From contig CAMKTN010000006.1 in assembly GCA_946415705.1 (NCBI GenBank), positions 1 through 64,000 on the forward strand: a stretch of 64,000 nt of DNA, written 5' to 3'. Origin of the DNA: an uncultured Prevotellaceae bacterium. GTDB taxonomy: Bacteria; Bacteroidota; Bacteroidia; Bacteroidales; Bacteroidaceae. The notes under the pieces are model-generated. The model worked only from the letters and a program-made list of their open reading frames with translations, was not told the origin of the DNA and ran no database searches. Shown here piece after piece: positions 1 through 9,352 of the stretch (positions are counted from its first letter, which is position 1; the number at the start of each line of letters is the position of its first letter). The position numbers were made by a program, and so were the translations under genes.

Positions 1-162
1 AATCCATACCATCCTTTTCGCCCTTCTCCTGGCATGCAGGCTGGGAGAGGGGTGTATCATTTCACATCAGCTACTCCACCCGCCCCCGCAAGCAGCTCCT
101 TCGGACATAGCAGTTAGACTACCGCGTGAGGCTTTTTCTCGCCAAAAACTTTTATGGGGGGA
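1..162. other. Intergenic stretch at the window edge, no gene recognised
   Basis: No open frame with recognisable protein similarity and no tRNA-like fold was found here on either strand. The only short frames are fewer than 30 codons. It may be the end of something that continues beyond the window. Confidence 0.4.
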
Positions 163-203
163 GGAAAAACCAAAGCCACTACCCTGATTCGGGGGAGTGG
201 TTT
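163..203 (-). terminator. Rho-independent terminator after the DUF4421 gene
   Basis: Read on the minus strand, CCACT...GGG and CCC...AGTGG arms (176-200) form a GC-rich hairpin around a six-base loop, followed by CTTTGGTTTTT. It lies directly after the stop codon of the DUF4421 gene and would end the efflux operon. Confidence 0.7.
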
Positions 204-208
204 ATCCT

Positions 209-1303
209 TTATTTCCAGAGGCGGGCGCCGAAGATGGCGCGGGCACGCCATTTGTTCTGGTTGACGACCATGACGTTGTCATCGTAGATGGAGTTGCTCA
301 TGGTGAGGGTGGCGGCGGCGTAGTAGCGTGGCGAGAAGTTCCAGACGATGGCGAGGCGCTCGTTGAAGATCATGTTGAAGCGGATGTGCTTGGCGTGGAT
401 CTCGATGTCGTCGTAGGAGATCTTATTGTAGTTATAGACGACGAACGTGGGGGTCATGGAGGCGTGGAGGAGCCACTGGCGCCGCTTGCCCACAACGAGG
501 TTGTAGGCGTAGCCGCCGCCGAGGCCGAGGTTGCCGATGCGGACGTCGAAGACGGGGAACTCGGGGCGCCGCTCCTTGAGTTCGTCGCGCGCCTCGATAT
601 GGCCGTACTGTATGCTGAGTCCGAGGAGGAAGGAGCCTGCGGAGCGACGCTGTATCCAGCTCTGCGAGAGGGCTGCGGGGTAGGAGAAGCGGCGGTGGTT
701 GAAGACGTAGTAGGCGGCCAGGTTGCCCATCTTCAGGTTGACGTCGTTCTCCTGAAGCGTGTACTCGTTGTCGCCGATGGTGAGGTCGCCGGAGAGTGAC
801 GTGGAGCGGTGGTAGCTGCCGTCGAGACTGAAGCGGCGGCTGTAATAGACGAGGTTGAATTCGTAGTCAGTGTATTTGCCGGCCATCTTGGCGGGGTTGA
901 TGGCGAAGGAGGCGCCGAGGCCGCGGTAGGAGGCGCCGATGCTGATGGTGTTCTTGAAGCGGGTGTGGAGGTGTGCGGTGGTGCTGAGACCGTTGAGGTA
1001 GCTCATGTCGCCCTCGAGGTTGTCGATGGTGCCCTTGACGTTGAAGTCGTCGCCGGAGAGGTTGACGCGCAGCTTGGCGGTGATCATGCCGATGGGGCGC
1101 TTGACGTAGTTGGTGTCGTAGCCAGTCTTGTTGTAGAAGCGGTGTGCGAGAACACTATCCACGCTGTCGGCTACGAGCTTGATTTTTTCCTTGTGCTTCT
1201 GCACACGGGTCTTGAGCCTTGTCTTACGTTCCTGCGCGGTGACTCTGTTGAGGGAGCCGCCGCACAGGAGCGCAAGGAGTATGGTCAGCAGGATGTGGCG
1301 CAT
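209..1303 (-). CDS. DUF4421 family outer-membrane-like protein
   Basis: A 364-residue protein with a Sec signal peptide (about residues 1-24, ending VTAQ). The rest is rich in alternating aromatic strands such as YSRRFSLDGSYHR and ends in a short Trp-Lys tail, consistent with a beta-barrel of the Bacteroidetes family DUF4421. The family assignment comes from recalled sequence character; its function is unknown. It is the last gene of the efflux operon, 6 bp behind the outer-membrane factor, so co-transcription is expected. A hairpin terminator follows at once. Location in the outer membrane is inferred. Confidence 0.75.
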   Translation of the reverse strand: MRHILLTILLALLCGGSLNRVTAQERKTRLKTRVQKHKEKIKLVADSVDSVLAHRFYNKTGYDTNYVKRPIGMITAKLRVNLSGDDFNVKGTIDNLEGDMSYLNGLSTTAHLHTRFKNTISIGASYRGLGASFAINPAKMAGKYTDYEFNLVYYSRRFSLDGSYHRSTSLSGDLTIGDNEYTLQENDVNLKMGNLAAYYVFNHRRFSYPAALSQSWIQRRSAGSFLLGLSIQYGHIEARDELKERRPEFPVFDVRIGNLGLGGGYAYNLVVGKRRQWLLHASMTPTFVVYNYNKISYDDIEIHAKHIRFNMIFNERLAIVWNFSPRYYAAATLTMSNSIYDDNVMVVNQNKWRARAIFGARLWK

Positions 1304-1309
1304 CGCTGC

Positions 1310-2719
1310 TTACTCTCCACCGCCGCCGAGGGCGATGTAGAGGGCGATGACGGCTTGGGCACCGTCGTACATGTTCATGGCTTCGTTGAGTTGTGCGTTG
1401 AGTAGCGACTCTTGAGCGGTGAGCACTTCGAGATAGCTGGCCTTGCCGTTGTCCATCAGCTCGTGGGTGCCCTTGTAGGCCTCGTGGAGCACGGCGACCT
1501 GTCTCTGGTAGAAGTGGTGCTTCTCGGTGGCCGCATGGCAGTCGGCGAGGGCCTCGTTGACCTGGTTGCCGGCTTCGATAACGGTCTGCACATACTGGTT
1601 GCGCATGTCCTGCTCGCTGAGCTTGGCAATCTTCAGGTTGGCCTTTAGCTTGCCGCGCTGGAAGATGGGCTGTGTGAGCTGACCGACGAGGTTGAGGAGC
1701 AGGCCTCCCGGGTCCATGACGGCGCCGCCGCCGGAGTTGGTCCATCCGAGCAGCCCGGAGAGCGACAGCGAGGGGAAGAAGGCCGAGCGGGCGTTCTGGG
1801 TGCCGTAGTAGGCTTCTGCTATCATCTGGTCGGCCAAGCGGATGTCAGGTCGGCGCAGCAGCATCTCGGCGGGGTAGTGGCCGGGCACGTTGCCCACCTC
1901 GGGGGCGATGAGGGCGTGGGTGCCCCATGTAGTGCGTGCGATGTGCTGCGGGGGTATGGCCAGCAGCTCGCAGAGGGCGTTCTCGGTGGAGTGTATGCTG
2001 CGGCGCGTGTCCACGATCTGTGTCTTCACGCTGAGCCATGAGGCTTCCTGCTGGTTGACGGCGGTGGAGTAGGTCTGGCCGTTCTCCCACAGCGCCCGCT
2101 GTGTCTCCAGCGAGGCGTTCCAGAGGCTGTCGGTGAGGGTGAGGATTTCCAGCTCGCGGTCGAGGACCTGCAGCAGGCTGTAGTACTGCGCCACGCTGCT
2201 GACGAGGTTGGAGCGCACGGCATCTTCCATGTATTGTGCCTGCAGCATCACGGCCTTGGCGGCGCGCTTGCGGCTGGTGATGCCGCCGAAGAGCTCCACA
2301 TCCCAGTTCATCTGCAGCGGCAGGTTGTAGGACTTCGCGACGGGGCTGCGGTCGAAGCTCGACAGGGTGCCCTGCGGCGCGATGCTGAAGGAGGGCAGGT
2401 AGGCCAGGCGCGCAGCCTTCAGCGAGGCTTCGCTCTGCTCCACGGCGATGCGCGCGGAGGCCAGGTCGGTGTTGTTGGCCAGCGCCTGCTCGATGAGCTT
2501 TTGCAGCAGCGGGTCAACGAAGAACTGGCGCCACGACAGCGGCTTCGGCGCCGACTCCGCGTTCACGGCGTCGCCCGTGAGGCTCACGGCCGCCGTGCCG
2601 GTGCCCATGACATTGGCGGGGATGTCCGCCTTCGGCTCATATTTCTTGTAGAGGCCACAGCTCGTAAGCAGGAGGCTTACGGCTGCAGCGATGAATATAT
2701 TCTTGAATTTCATAATCAT
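1310..2719 (-). CDS. RND efflux outer-membrane lipoprotein (NodT/OprM family)
   Basis: A 469-residue TolC-like outer-membrane factor. The N-terminus carries a lipoprotein signal with lipobox LLLTSC (Cys 21). Two repeated coiled-coil/beta halves follow, with family signatures such as WRQFFVDPLL near the start, LANNTDLASARIAVEQ in the first half and LRRPDIRLADQ in the middle. It forms the exit duct for the adjacent RND pump, directly downstream of it. The start is ATG at 2719; ATG at 2713 (MKFKNIF) is equally possible. The codons sit against an octamer repeat array (2719-2758) that fills the joint with the pump gene. The substrate cannot be predicted. Confidence 0.93.
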   Translation of the reverse strand: MIMKFKNIFIAAAVSLLLTSCGLYKKYEPKADIPANVMGTGTAAVSLTGDAVNAESAPKPLSWRQFFVDPLLQKLIEQALANNTDLASARIAVEQSEASLKAARLAYLPSFSIAPQGTLSSFDRSPVAKSYNLPLQMNWDVELFGGITSRKRAAKAVMLQAQYMEDAVRSNLVSSVAQYYSLLQVLDRELEILTLTDSLWNASLETQRALWENGQTYSTAVNQQEASWLSVKTQIVDTRRSIHSTENALCELLAIPPQHIARTTWGTHALIAPEVGNVPGHYPAEMLLRRPDIRLADQMIAEAYYGTQNARSAFFPSLSLSGLLGWTNSGGGAVMDPGGLLLNLVGQLTQPIFQRGKLKANLKIAKLSEQDMRNQYVQTVIEAGNQVNEALADCHAATEKHHFYQRQVAVLHEAYKGTHELMDNGKASYLEVLTAQESLLNAQLNEAMNMYDGAQAVIALYIALGGGGE

Positions 2720-2758
2720 TCGATATTTCAGGATTTCGATATAACGTTGTTACGTTAT
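2719..2758. repeat. Octamer tandem repeat between pump and outer-membrane factor
   Basis: Five 8-bp units: TTCGATAT, TTCAGGAT, TTCGATAT, AACGTTGT, TACGTTAT. The array runs from the stop codon of the pump gene to the start of the outer-membrane factor and is nearly the whole intergenic joint. A related array lies at 5925-5964. Confidence 0.8.
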
Positions 2759-5700
2759 GCCGTGGCAACTTCAGAATTGGTCTTACCTTGGAACCGTTCA
2801 TGCAGATTCTGGAACACTATGAAGAAGGCCGGAACGACGAAGAGCAGGGCGATAGTACCTATGCTCATGCCGCCGATGACGCCTAATGCCAAGGCGCGGT
2901 TACCGTTGGCTCCGGCTCCGCCCTCAATCACGAGAGGTATCATACCTATAATCATCGTGAGGACGGTCATCAGGATGGGGCGCAGACGTTCCTTACATGC
3001 TTCAAAGGCGGCATCAATGATGCTCATGCCTTGGGCACGACGCTCTGTGGCGAACTCAGTAATAAGGATGGCAGTCTTGGCCAGCAAACCGATAAGCATG
3101 ATGACACCCGTCTGAAGGTATATGTTGTTGTCCATGCCGGGAATCTGGTACCTATAGCCGATGTAGGCAAACACGAAGGCGCCCATGAGGCCGAAAGGCA
3201 CGCTCAGGAGCACGGCCATGGGTGTGAACCACGAGTTGTAGAGCGATGCCAGGATGAGGTAGATGAGGATGACGCAGACGAGGTAGATGATGGCTGTGGC
3301 GTTGGAGCCGGACGCCTCCTCCAACTCGCGCGACATGCCGCTGTACTCGTAGGTGGCTGTGGCGGGCATCACCTCCTTGAACACCTCGTCGATGACCTTG
3401 TGGACGTCTCCCTCGGTGTAGCCGGCACCCGGCGTGACGTAACACGTGATGCTCTGGAAGAGGTTGAAGTGCTCGATGTTGGACGGACCGACGATCTGCT
3501 TGAGGCTGACGAATTCGGAGATGGGGGTCATCTTGCCGCCCTTCACCTGCATGAAGATGTTCTGCAGCGACTGCGGGTCGAGGCGGTACTCGGGCGAGGC
3601 GGCGGCCATGATGCGATACACCTTGCCGAACTGGTTGAAGTTGCCGATATAGGCACCACCACAGTAGGCGCCAAGCGTGTTGAGCACGTCAGCGGGCGAC
3701 ACGCCGGCACGGTCGCACTGGGCGGCATCGACATCCACCTGATACTTGGGGAAACGCTCCGAGTAGGTGGACATGGCGGTGGCCACTTCGGGGCGCTCGG
3801 AGAGCTTGGCCATGAGGAGGTCGGTATAATGTGCAAACTCCGAGAGGTTGCCGTCGGTGGGGTCCTCGACGACGAGGTTGATGTCGTTGCTCGTGCCGTA
3901 GCCGGGAATCTGAGGCATGACGAAGGGCATGACGGAAAGCTCCTTGATGTCCTCACAGTCCGTCATGAAGCGCTCGGCCACGAAGGCTATATTGTGTTCG
4001 AGGCCCTCGCGCTCGTCCCAGTTCTTCAGGCGCACCACCATGGTGGCATAGTTGGAGCCGGCGCCCGACAGCATGGCGTAGCCGCAGCTCACGGCATAGC
4101 TCTCCATCTCGGGAATCTTCTTCACCTTGTCCTCAAGCTTCTTCACCATCTCGCGTGTCTGCTTCAGGGTGGAACCCTCCGGGGCGTGGATCTCGAGGAG
4201 GAACACGCCCTGGTCTTCCTGAGGCACGAGGCCCGAGGGCAGGCTCTTCATGAAGAACACCAGCAGGCCGCCGGCCACTGCCAGCAGAATCCACGAGACG
4301 ACGGGGCGCTTGATGAACTTCTGCACGGCGCTGCTATACTTGGCAGAGATGGCGTTGTAGCTCACCTCATAGGCGCGCTTGGTGTAGTAGGTGAGGCTCT
4401 TGCCGGTCTCCTTGCCCTCGGTCACGCGCATCATGATGGCACACAGGGCCGGACACAGCGTGAGGGCCGAGATGCACGACAGACCCACGGACGAGGCAAT
4501 CGTGACGCCAAACTGCGTGAAGAACGTGCCGGAGGTGCCGGGCATGAACATCACAGGCACGAACACGGCCATAAAGACCAGGGTACACGAGACGACGGCC
4601 ACAGACACCTCGTTCATGGCTTGGCGCGTGGCCTCGCGGGCATCGCTGATGCCGTTCTCCATCTTGGCCATGACGGCCTCCACCACCACGATGGCGTCAT
4701 CGACCACTGTACCGATGGCCAGGACAAGAGCGAACAGTGTGAGGATGTTGAGCGAGAAACCTGCCATCTTGACGATGGCGAAGGTGCCCAGCAGCGACAC
4801 GATGATCGAGATGGACGGGATAAGCGTGGCCTTGAAGTTCTGAAGGAAGAAGAACACCACGAGAATCACGAGGATGATGGCGATGACGAGCGTCTCTATC
4901 ACGTTGTGGAAGGCGGCGAAGAGGAAGTCGTCGCTCGTCATCAGCGTGACGAACTCCATGCCGGCAGGCATCGTCTTCTTCATCTCCTCAAACGTCTTGT
5001 TGATGTTGGCATTCACCTCGGTGGCGTTGGCGCCCGGGGCGGCAAACACCAGGAACATGGCGCCCGGACTGTCCATGATGCTCGACGTGAAGTTGTAGCT
5101 CATGGCGCCAATCTTCACCTCGGCCACGTCGCTCAAGCGTAGCAAGTGGCCGCCCTCGTCGGTGCGCACAACGATGTCGTTGAACTCCTCAACGGTCTTC
5201 AGCGTGCCTTTGTACTGCATGGAGTACTGGTAGGAGTTCTCCGACTGCTCGCCCAGCGAACCCACTGCTGCCACGAAGCTCTGTCCGCCGATGGCGGAAA
5301 AGATGTCGTTGGGAGTGAGGTTGTACTGAGCCATCACGTCGGGCTTCAACCAAATGCGCAGGGCGTAGGTGTTACCGAAACTTTGCACATTACCCACACC
5401 GGTGATACGCATCAGGCGCGGCTTGATGTTGATGTCAACATAGTTCGACACAAAGTCCTCGTCATACTTGCCGTCGGCACTGCGAACGGCAAAAATCTGG
5501 AGGATGTTGTTCTGGCGCTTCTCAACCTTCACGCCGACCTGATTCACGTCGGCAGGCAGCAAGGCTTGTGCGCGGCTCACGCGGTTCTGCACGTTCACCG
5601 TAGCCATGTCGGGGTCGGTGCCTTGTTTGAAAAAGACGTTGATCTCGACGGAGCCGTCGGAAGAGGCCTTTGAGGTCATGTACGTCATGTCCGTAACACC

Positions 5701-5913
5701 GTTGATGGCTTCCTCCAAAGGTTGGATGACCGACTTCATGATGGTGTTCTCGTCGGCGCCGGAGTAGCTGGTGGAGATTTGCACCGTGGGCGGTGCTATG
5801 TCGGGGTACTGCTCAACCGGCAGGGTGTTGATTGAGATGTAGCCCACCAGCGCAATCACAATAGAGATGGCGCACGCCATCACATATTTATTGATAAATA
5901 TATTGTTCTTCAT
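2755..5913 (-). CDS. RND efflux pump, inner-membrane permease (HAE1/AcrB family)
   Basis: A 1052-residue proton-driven inner-membrane exporter, the full length of the hydrophobe/amphiphile efflux-1 family. It begins with the first transmembrane helix (about 10-28) and the typical LPVEQYPDIAPP loop. The proton-relay aspartates are in VVDDAIVV (Asp405-Asp406, equivalent to AcrB Asp407-Asp408). Two large periplasmic loops separate TM1/TM2 and TM7/TM8. The adaptor gene is upstream and the outer-membrane factor downstream on the same strand, giving a complete tripartite pump. The drug, bile salt or other substrate cannot be read from sequence. Start ATG at 5913. Confidence 0.96.
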   Translation of the reverse strand: MKNNIFINKYVMACAISIVIALVGYISINTLPVEQYPDIAPPTVQISTSYSGADENTIMKSVIQPLEEAINGVTDMTYMTSKASSDGSVEINVFFKQGTDPDMATVNVQNRVSRAQALLPADVNQVGVKVEKRQNNILQIFAVRSADGKYDEDFVSNYVDINIKPRLMRITGVGNVQSFGNTYALRIWLKPDVMAQYNLTPNDIFSAIGGQSFVAAVGSLGEQSENSYQYSMQYKGTLKTVEEFNDIVVRTDEGGHLLRLSDVAEVKIGAMSYNFTSSIMDSPGAMFLVFAAPGANATEVNANINKTFEEMKKTMPAGMEFVTLMTSDDFLFAAFHNVIETLVIAIILVILVVFFFLQNFKATLIPSISIIVSLLGTFAIVKMAGFSLNILTLFALVLAIGTVVDDAIVVVEAVMAKMENGISDAREATRQAMNEVSVAVVSCTLVFMAVFVPVMFMPGTSGTFFTQFGVTIASSVGLSCISALTLCPALCAIMMRVTEGKETGKSLTYYTKRAYEVSYNAISAKYSSAVQKFIKRPVVSWILLAVAGGLLVFFMKSLPSGLVPQEDQGVFLLEIHAPEGSTLKQTREMVKKLEDKVKKIPEMESYAVSCGYAMLSGAGSNYATMVVRLKNWDEREGLEHNIAFVAERFMTDCEDIKELSVMPFVMPQIPGYGTSNDINLVVEDPTDGNLSEFAHYTDLLMAKLSERPEVATAMSTYSERFPKYQVDVDAAQCDRAGVSPADVLNTLGAYCGGAYIGNFNQFGKVYRIMAAASPEYRLDPQSLQNIFMQVKGGKMTPISEFVSLKQIVGPSNIEHFNLFQSITCYVTPGAGYTEGDVHKVIDEVFKEVMPATATYEYSGMSRELEEASGSNATAIIYLVCVILIYLILASLYNSWFTPMAVLLSVPFGLMGAFVFAYIGYRYQIPGMDNNIYLQTGVIMLIGLLAKTAILITEFATERRAQGMSIIDAAFEACKERLRPILMTVLTMIIGMIPLVIEGGAGANGNRALALGVIGGMSIGTIALLFVVPAFFIVFQNLHERFQGKTNSEVATA

Positions 5914-5924
5914 GTTTCCGCTAA

Positions 5925-5964
5925 TACGTTAGTACGATATTACGATATTACGGCATAACGTTAT
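5925..5964. repeat. Octamer tandem repeat between adaptor and pump genes
   Basis: Five 8-bp units: TACGTTAG, TACGATAT, TACGATAT, TACGGCAT, AACGTTAT. The last unit contains the stop codon of the adaptor gene. It is the same class as the array at 2719-2758, so both joints of this efflux operon are made of related octamers. Confidence 0.8.
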
Positions 5965-7085
5965 TTGGCCTGTGCCGGGAACAGCACCTTTTGACCCTCT
6001 ATCACGTTGTTAGCTCCGATGGTCACAATGCGGTCACCCTCTTTGAGGCCACTCTTGATGATGTAATCCTTGCCGTTGCCTGTGTCCTCCATCGTCACGT
6101 CGGTGGCGGTAGCAGTGCTGTCGGGCTGTACCTTATACACGAAAGCCTTGTCCTGCAAACGCACTACGGCGATTTGTGGAATCACAATCACGCCTTTCTC
6201 CTCGTAGGGCATCACGACCGTGCCCTGCACGCCTGAATAGAGATATCCGTCGGGGTTGGGGAACGTGGCCTTGCAGGACAAAGAACCCGTTGCAGCGTTC
6301 ACCACGCCTGTCATGCTGGAGATGCGTCCCTTGTGGGGGTACTCCGTGCCGTTCTTCATCACGAACGTCACCTCTGGCAGGTTGGCAAAGTATTTTTCTT
6401 TCTCTTCCGTAGATATACCAGCCTGCACCATCTCCTCAATCAGCGCTTCAGTGAGCGAGAACTCGGCATCCATCGTAGTGTTGCCGCTGAGCATGGTGAG
6501 CTCGGTCAGCGGAGATACCTGGTCACCCGGGCGAACGGGGATCTCACCGATGACACCTGACACGGGAGCAGTGATGGTGCAGAAGCCGAGATCCACCTTG
6601 GCGCGGTTCACGGCAGCACGAGCCTGTGCCACGGAAGCCTGCGCCTGCTTGTAGGCGTTCTCGCTGTTGCTAAGCATATAGCTACTCACAATCTTCTTCT
6701 CAAACAGGTTCCTGTTCGACTCATACTCCAGCTTGGCGGAGTTCTCCTGAGCCAGCGCAGCCTGCAGGTTGGCCTCTGCGGACTCCAGCTCCAGCTGGGC
6801 ATTGCGCGAATCAATCACAAAAAGCACAGCGCCTTTCTTTACCTGTTGGCCTTCGTTCACGGCTATACGCATCAGCTGTCCGCTCACCTGAGGAGTAATC
6901 GAAACGTCGGTCTGTCCCTTCAATCTTGCACTGAACTTGATGGGCACCGTGATGTCTTGTTTCTTCACGGTGAGGGTCTCGTAGGAGGTCTGCGTCTCTT
7001 TGGGCATCTCTCCGCCGCACGCAGTCATCAGACCGACCACTGCTGCGAGCGCTGTTGCCCCCATTAAAAAGTTTTTCATTTTCAT
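5961..7085 (-). CDS. RND efflux periplasmic adaptor lipoprotein (MFP/AcrA family)
   Basis: A 374-residue membrane-fusion protein that bridges the pump and the outer-membrane channel. The chosen ATG at 7085 gives a lipoprotein signal (MKMKNFL...) with lipobox GLMTAC (Cys 23); an upstream in-frame ATG at 7121 would put a polar stretch before the signal and overlap the DUF3467 stop codon. A barrel-sandwich half (TDVSITPQVSGQLMRI), a coiled-coil hairpin (about 95-165, ESAEANLQAALAQENSAKL) and the second lipoyl half (ITAPVSGVIGEIPV) are visible in order. It is the first of the three pump genes. Confidence 0.95.
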   Translation of the reverse strand: MKMKNFLMGATALAAVVGLMTACGGEMPKETQTSYETLTVKKQDITVPIKFSARLKGQTDVSITPQVSGQLMRIAVNEGQQVKKGAVLFVIDSRNAQLELESAEANLQAALAQENSAKLEYESNRNLFEKKIVSSYMLSNSENAYKQAQASVAQARAAVNRAKVDLGFCTITAPVSGVIGEIPVRPGDQVSPLTELTMLSGNTTMDAEFSLTEALIEEMVQAGISTEEKEKYFANLPEVTFVMKNGTEYPHKGRISSMTGVVNAATGSLSCKATFPNPDGYLYSGVQGTVVMPYEEKGVIVIPQIAVVRLQDKAFVYKVQPDSTATATDVTMEDTGNGKDYIIKSGLKEGDRIVTIGANNVIEGQKVLFPAQAK

Positions 7086-7117
7086 GATTTTGTGATTATT
7101 TTTATATGTATTAGTTA

Positions 7118-7435
7118 TCAATTAATCTTGAAGGGGGAGATGGGGCCCTGGGGCTTGGAGTCCTCGGGGAGGGCAATCACGCCGTTGGCCTTCTCGTAGT
7201 TCGCCATATTCTGCTCCAGCAGGCGCATCAGACGCTTGGCCTGCACAGGGGACATCACTACCCTACTCTGTACGTTGGCACGCGGCATACCGGGATGGTG
7301 GAACACGAAGTCCATGATAAACTCCGTGGGCGTGAAGCCCATGATGGTCAGGTTGGAATAGACACCTTTCTCTACTTCAGGGGTCATGTTCACCTGCACC
7401 TGCCCCTGCTTCTGTTGTTCGTTGTTGTTTGCCAT
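7118..7435 (-). CDS. DUF3467 domain protein
   Basis: A 105-residue soluble protein of the Bacteroidetes-wide family DUF3467, recognised by NLTIMGFTPTEFIMDFVFHHPG and SRVVMSPVQAKRLMRLLEQN. No signal peptide or membrane segment is present. The function of the family is not established. It starts 1 bp after the AsmA-like gene stop and ends 32 bp before the adaptor start, so it sits in the middle of an apparent envelope/efflux operon. Confidence 0.88.
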   Translation of the reverse strand: MANNNEQQKQGQVQVNMTPEVEKGVYSNLTIMGFTPTEFIMDFVFHHPGMPRANVQSRVVMSPVQAKRLMRLLEQNMANYEKANGVIALPEDSKPQGPISPFKIN

Positions 7436-7436
7436 A

Positions 7437-9209
7437 TTATTTCTTTTGTTTCTTTTTGAATAAATCGTGGAACTTGAGGCCCGGCTTGAACTTCATCTTC
7501 TTCAGCTCACGCGTGTTGGTGAAGGAGAAGATGCAGTAAACGTCCATGTGGCTGCCGGGCAGCATAATCTTGCCCTCGGCCAAGGCGCCGTCGCTGACGA
7601 TGCGGGCCGTGAGGTTGCACGTCTTGGCGAAGAGATAGGAGGCTTCCGTCACGTGGGCCGTGATCTCGCCCATCGGCAGCTTGCCGCCGCGGCGGTGGCG
7701 CATGACGGCCGTGCGCCTCTTGGAGATGTCGAACTTGAAGTTGGCCGACAGGCTGACGTCACCTAACTGATCCATATCCACCACCTCGCCCAGATGGAAG
7801 TCCTCCGTCGCGGCCTGCCCCAGAAGATAGTGCTTCTGGCTGTCGATGGTCAGCTCGTTCACCTTGAGAGAACCTGCCTTTGTGCCTACTTCACCAAACA
7901 GGACAACGCGCTTGTAATAGACGTCGAATCCACCGTGGTAAGTGATATTTCCCAGGGCGTGCACCTCGTCCATGAGGAAGTGCTTGATGGGGAACTGTTT
8001 GATGATGCGCTCGGTCATACCGCTCTTGGCGTACATACGGGGAACGTCGAAGTGCACGTGGAGGCCGTATTTGTTACGCATATTGTGGACGGTACCCTTC
8101 GCCAGCACCAGAAGATGTTTGTCGGGCGTGCTCACCTCCACGTCATTAAAGGCTATTTCATCGATGTCGCCGTGCATGTTGCAACGGAACATAATGGGCA
8201 TCGTGAAATTCCTCAAAGCTGGCGCAAAGGGGCGCGAGATATCGCGCAGGATGGTGTGACCCTTCACCAAAGAGGTGTGGTAGGTAAGCGGCCGTTCGGT
8301 CTGCTTGTTGGGGAGCTCTATCACGGTGCTGTCAATCTCCACCTTCGTGTCGGTCTGCTGCACGAGCAAGCCTTCCAGCAACACCTGCCGCGGCGTGGCG
8401 CTGACGGTGGCGTGGAGGTCGCGGATATCGATGCCGGTGATGGAATCGGTGAAGGTGCAGTCATGCAGGACACCGTGGAGGGAATCCCCGTGGAGGTAGT
8501 CGAGATCCAGCTTCAGGTCGGCCGTCACCTCCAGGTATTGGGGGTCGAAGAAGCCGCGGTTCGGCTTGCCCTGGTTCTTGCGGGGGCGGTGGTGCTCGTT
8601 CTTGAAGTAGAAGTCGTCGATGACGAGGTGGTGCAGCGGCTGCAGGGCGCTGTCGAGTGGCTCACGGGTGTAGTGCAGGCCAGCGAATGAGAAATTGCGC
8701 TCGTTGTAGGTCACCTGCACGCGGTCGAAGGCGAAGCGGTTGACGTCGAAGGTCATCTTGTGCTTCTTCGCCTCGGGCTGCGGCTGCTGCTTGAGAGAGT
8801 CACGCTTGAAGGCATCGATGATAAACTGCCAGTTGGCCACGCTGTCGCGCGACGGCTTGTGGAGGGCAGCCTGCACATCCTCAACATGCACCTCGGGGAT
8901 GCGCACCTCGCGGTGCAAGAGCGCAGGCAGGTCGATATCGGCTGTAATCAGCCCCACCTGCAGCAGCGGGCGCTGCTCACGGTCTTCCACACAGAGGCCC
9001 TGCAGACGTACGTCGCAACGGAAGAGGTCGAAGTTCAGGTGCTCAACGGTGACACGCGTCTGCAACTTCTCCGAGAGATAGGTCACCACACGCGCCACCA
9101 ATTTATCCTGTACATAGGTGGTATTCAGCGCAATGGTGGCAATCAAGAGAAGCACCAGCACTGCTACGACCACGCCGGCGAGGATCTTGAGGATTCGCTT
9201 AATTATCAT
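7437..9209 (-). CDS. AsmA-like / DUF748-type membrane-anchored protein
   Basis: A 590-residue protein with one N-terminal transmembrane helix (about 5-28, KRILKILAGVVVAVLVLLLI) and a long periplasmic beta-rich region with TVEHLNFDLF and DIRDLHATVSATPRQVLLEG motifs of the AsmA/TamB-like superfamily. Such proteins are proposed to move lipids between the membranes; here that is inference. The frame is open further upstream to 9263, but ATG 9209 is chosen because the TACCTTTG promoter element at 9233-9240 lies inside that extension and the TM anchor follows directly. It ends in a Lys-rich tail (LFKKKQKK). It heads the efflux operon. Confidence 0.8.
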   Translation of the reverse strand: MIIKRILKILAGVVVAVLVLLLIATIALNTTYVQDKLVARVVTYLSEKLQTRVTVEHLNFDLFRCDVRLQGLCVEDREQRPLLQVGLITADIDLPALLHREVRIPEVHVEDVQAALHKPSRDSVANWQFIIDAFKRDSLKQQPQPEAKKHKMTFDVNRFAFDRVQVTYNERNFSFAGLHYTREPLDSALQPLHHLVIDDFYFKNEHHRPRKNQGKPNRGFFDPQYLEVTADLKLDLDYLHGDSLHGVLHDCTFTDSITGIDIRDLHATVSATPRQVLLEGLLVQQTDTKVEIDSTVIELPNKQTERPLTYHTSLVKGHTILRDISRPFAPALRNFTMPIMFRCNMHGDIDEIAFNDVEVSTPDKHLLVLAKGTVHNMRNKYGLHVHFDVPRMYAKSGMTERIIKQFPIKHFLMDEVHALGNITYHGGFDVYYKRVVLFGEVGTKAGSLKVNELTIDSQKHYLLGQAATEDFHLGEVVDMDQLGDVSLSANFKFDISKRRTAVMRHRRGGKLPMGEITAHVTEASYLFAKTCNLTARIVSDGALAEGKIMLPGSHMDVYCIFSFTNTRELKKMKFKPGLKFHDLFKKKQKK

Positions 9210-9232
9210 CTCATTTCGTAAATAATCGACGA

Positions 9233-9240
9233 CAAAGGTA
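9233..9240 (-). promoter_or_regulatory. Bacteroidetes -7 promoter element (TACCTTTG) for the AsmA-efflux operon
   Basis: On the minus strand TACCTTTG matches the Bacteroidetes TAnnTTTG -7 consensus and lies 23 bp upstream of the chosen AsmA start. A mirror-oriented TACCTTTG lies 74 bp away for the fasciclin gene. Confidence 0.7.
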
Positions 9241-9314
9241 GCTATTTTTAGTGAAGAAGCCAAACAGATGGCACATTTTCTTGCATAAAATTTTGCAGAT
9301 ATGGATTTAAGCGC

Positions 9315-9322
9315 TACCTTTG
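9315..9322 (+). promoter_or_regulatory. -7 promoter element (TACCTTTG) for the fasciclin lipoprotein gene
   Basis: TACCTTTG matches the TAnnTTTG consensus and is 30 bp upstream of ATG 9353, forming a divergent promoter pair with 9233-9240. Confidence 0.7.
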
Positions 9323-9352
9323 TCGCCAGAAAACGGAAAAACCGATATATCT

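Noticed and set aside
1-162. Possible structured RNA at the window start
   Set aside because: There are GC-rich pairing stretches, but no known RNA family could be matched by eye and the sequence may be cut by the window edge.
3031-5142. A 703-codon open frame on the plus strand opposite the RND pump gene
   Set aside because: It is a shadow of the pump gene: rich in His, Asp, Val and Gly with no recognisable domain, as expected from GC-rich antisense codons. The same holds for long antisense frames opposite parC (16764-19085) and topA (45084-47231).
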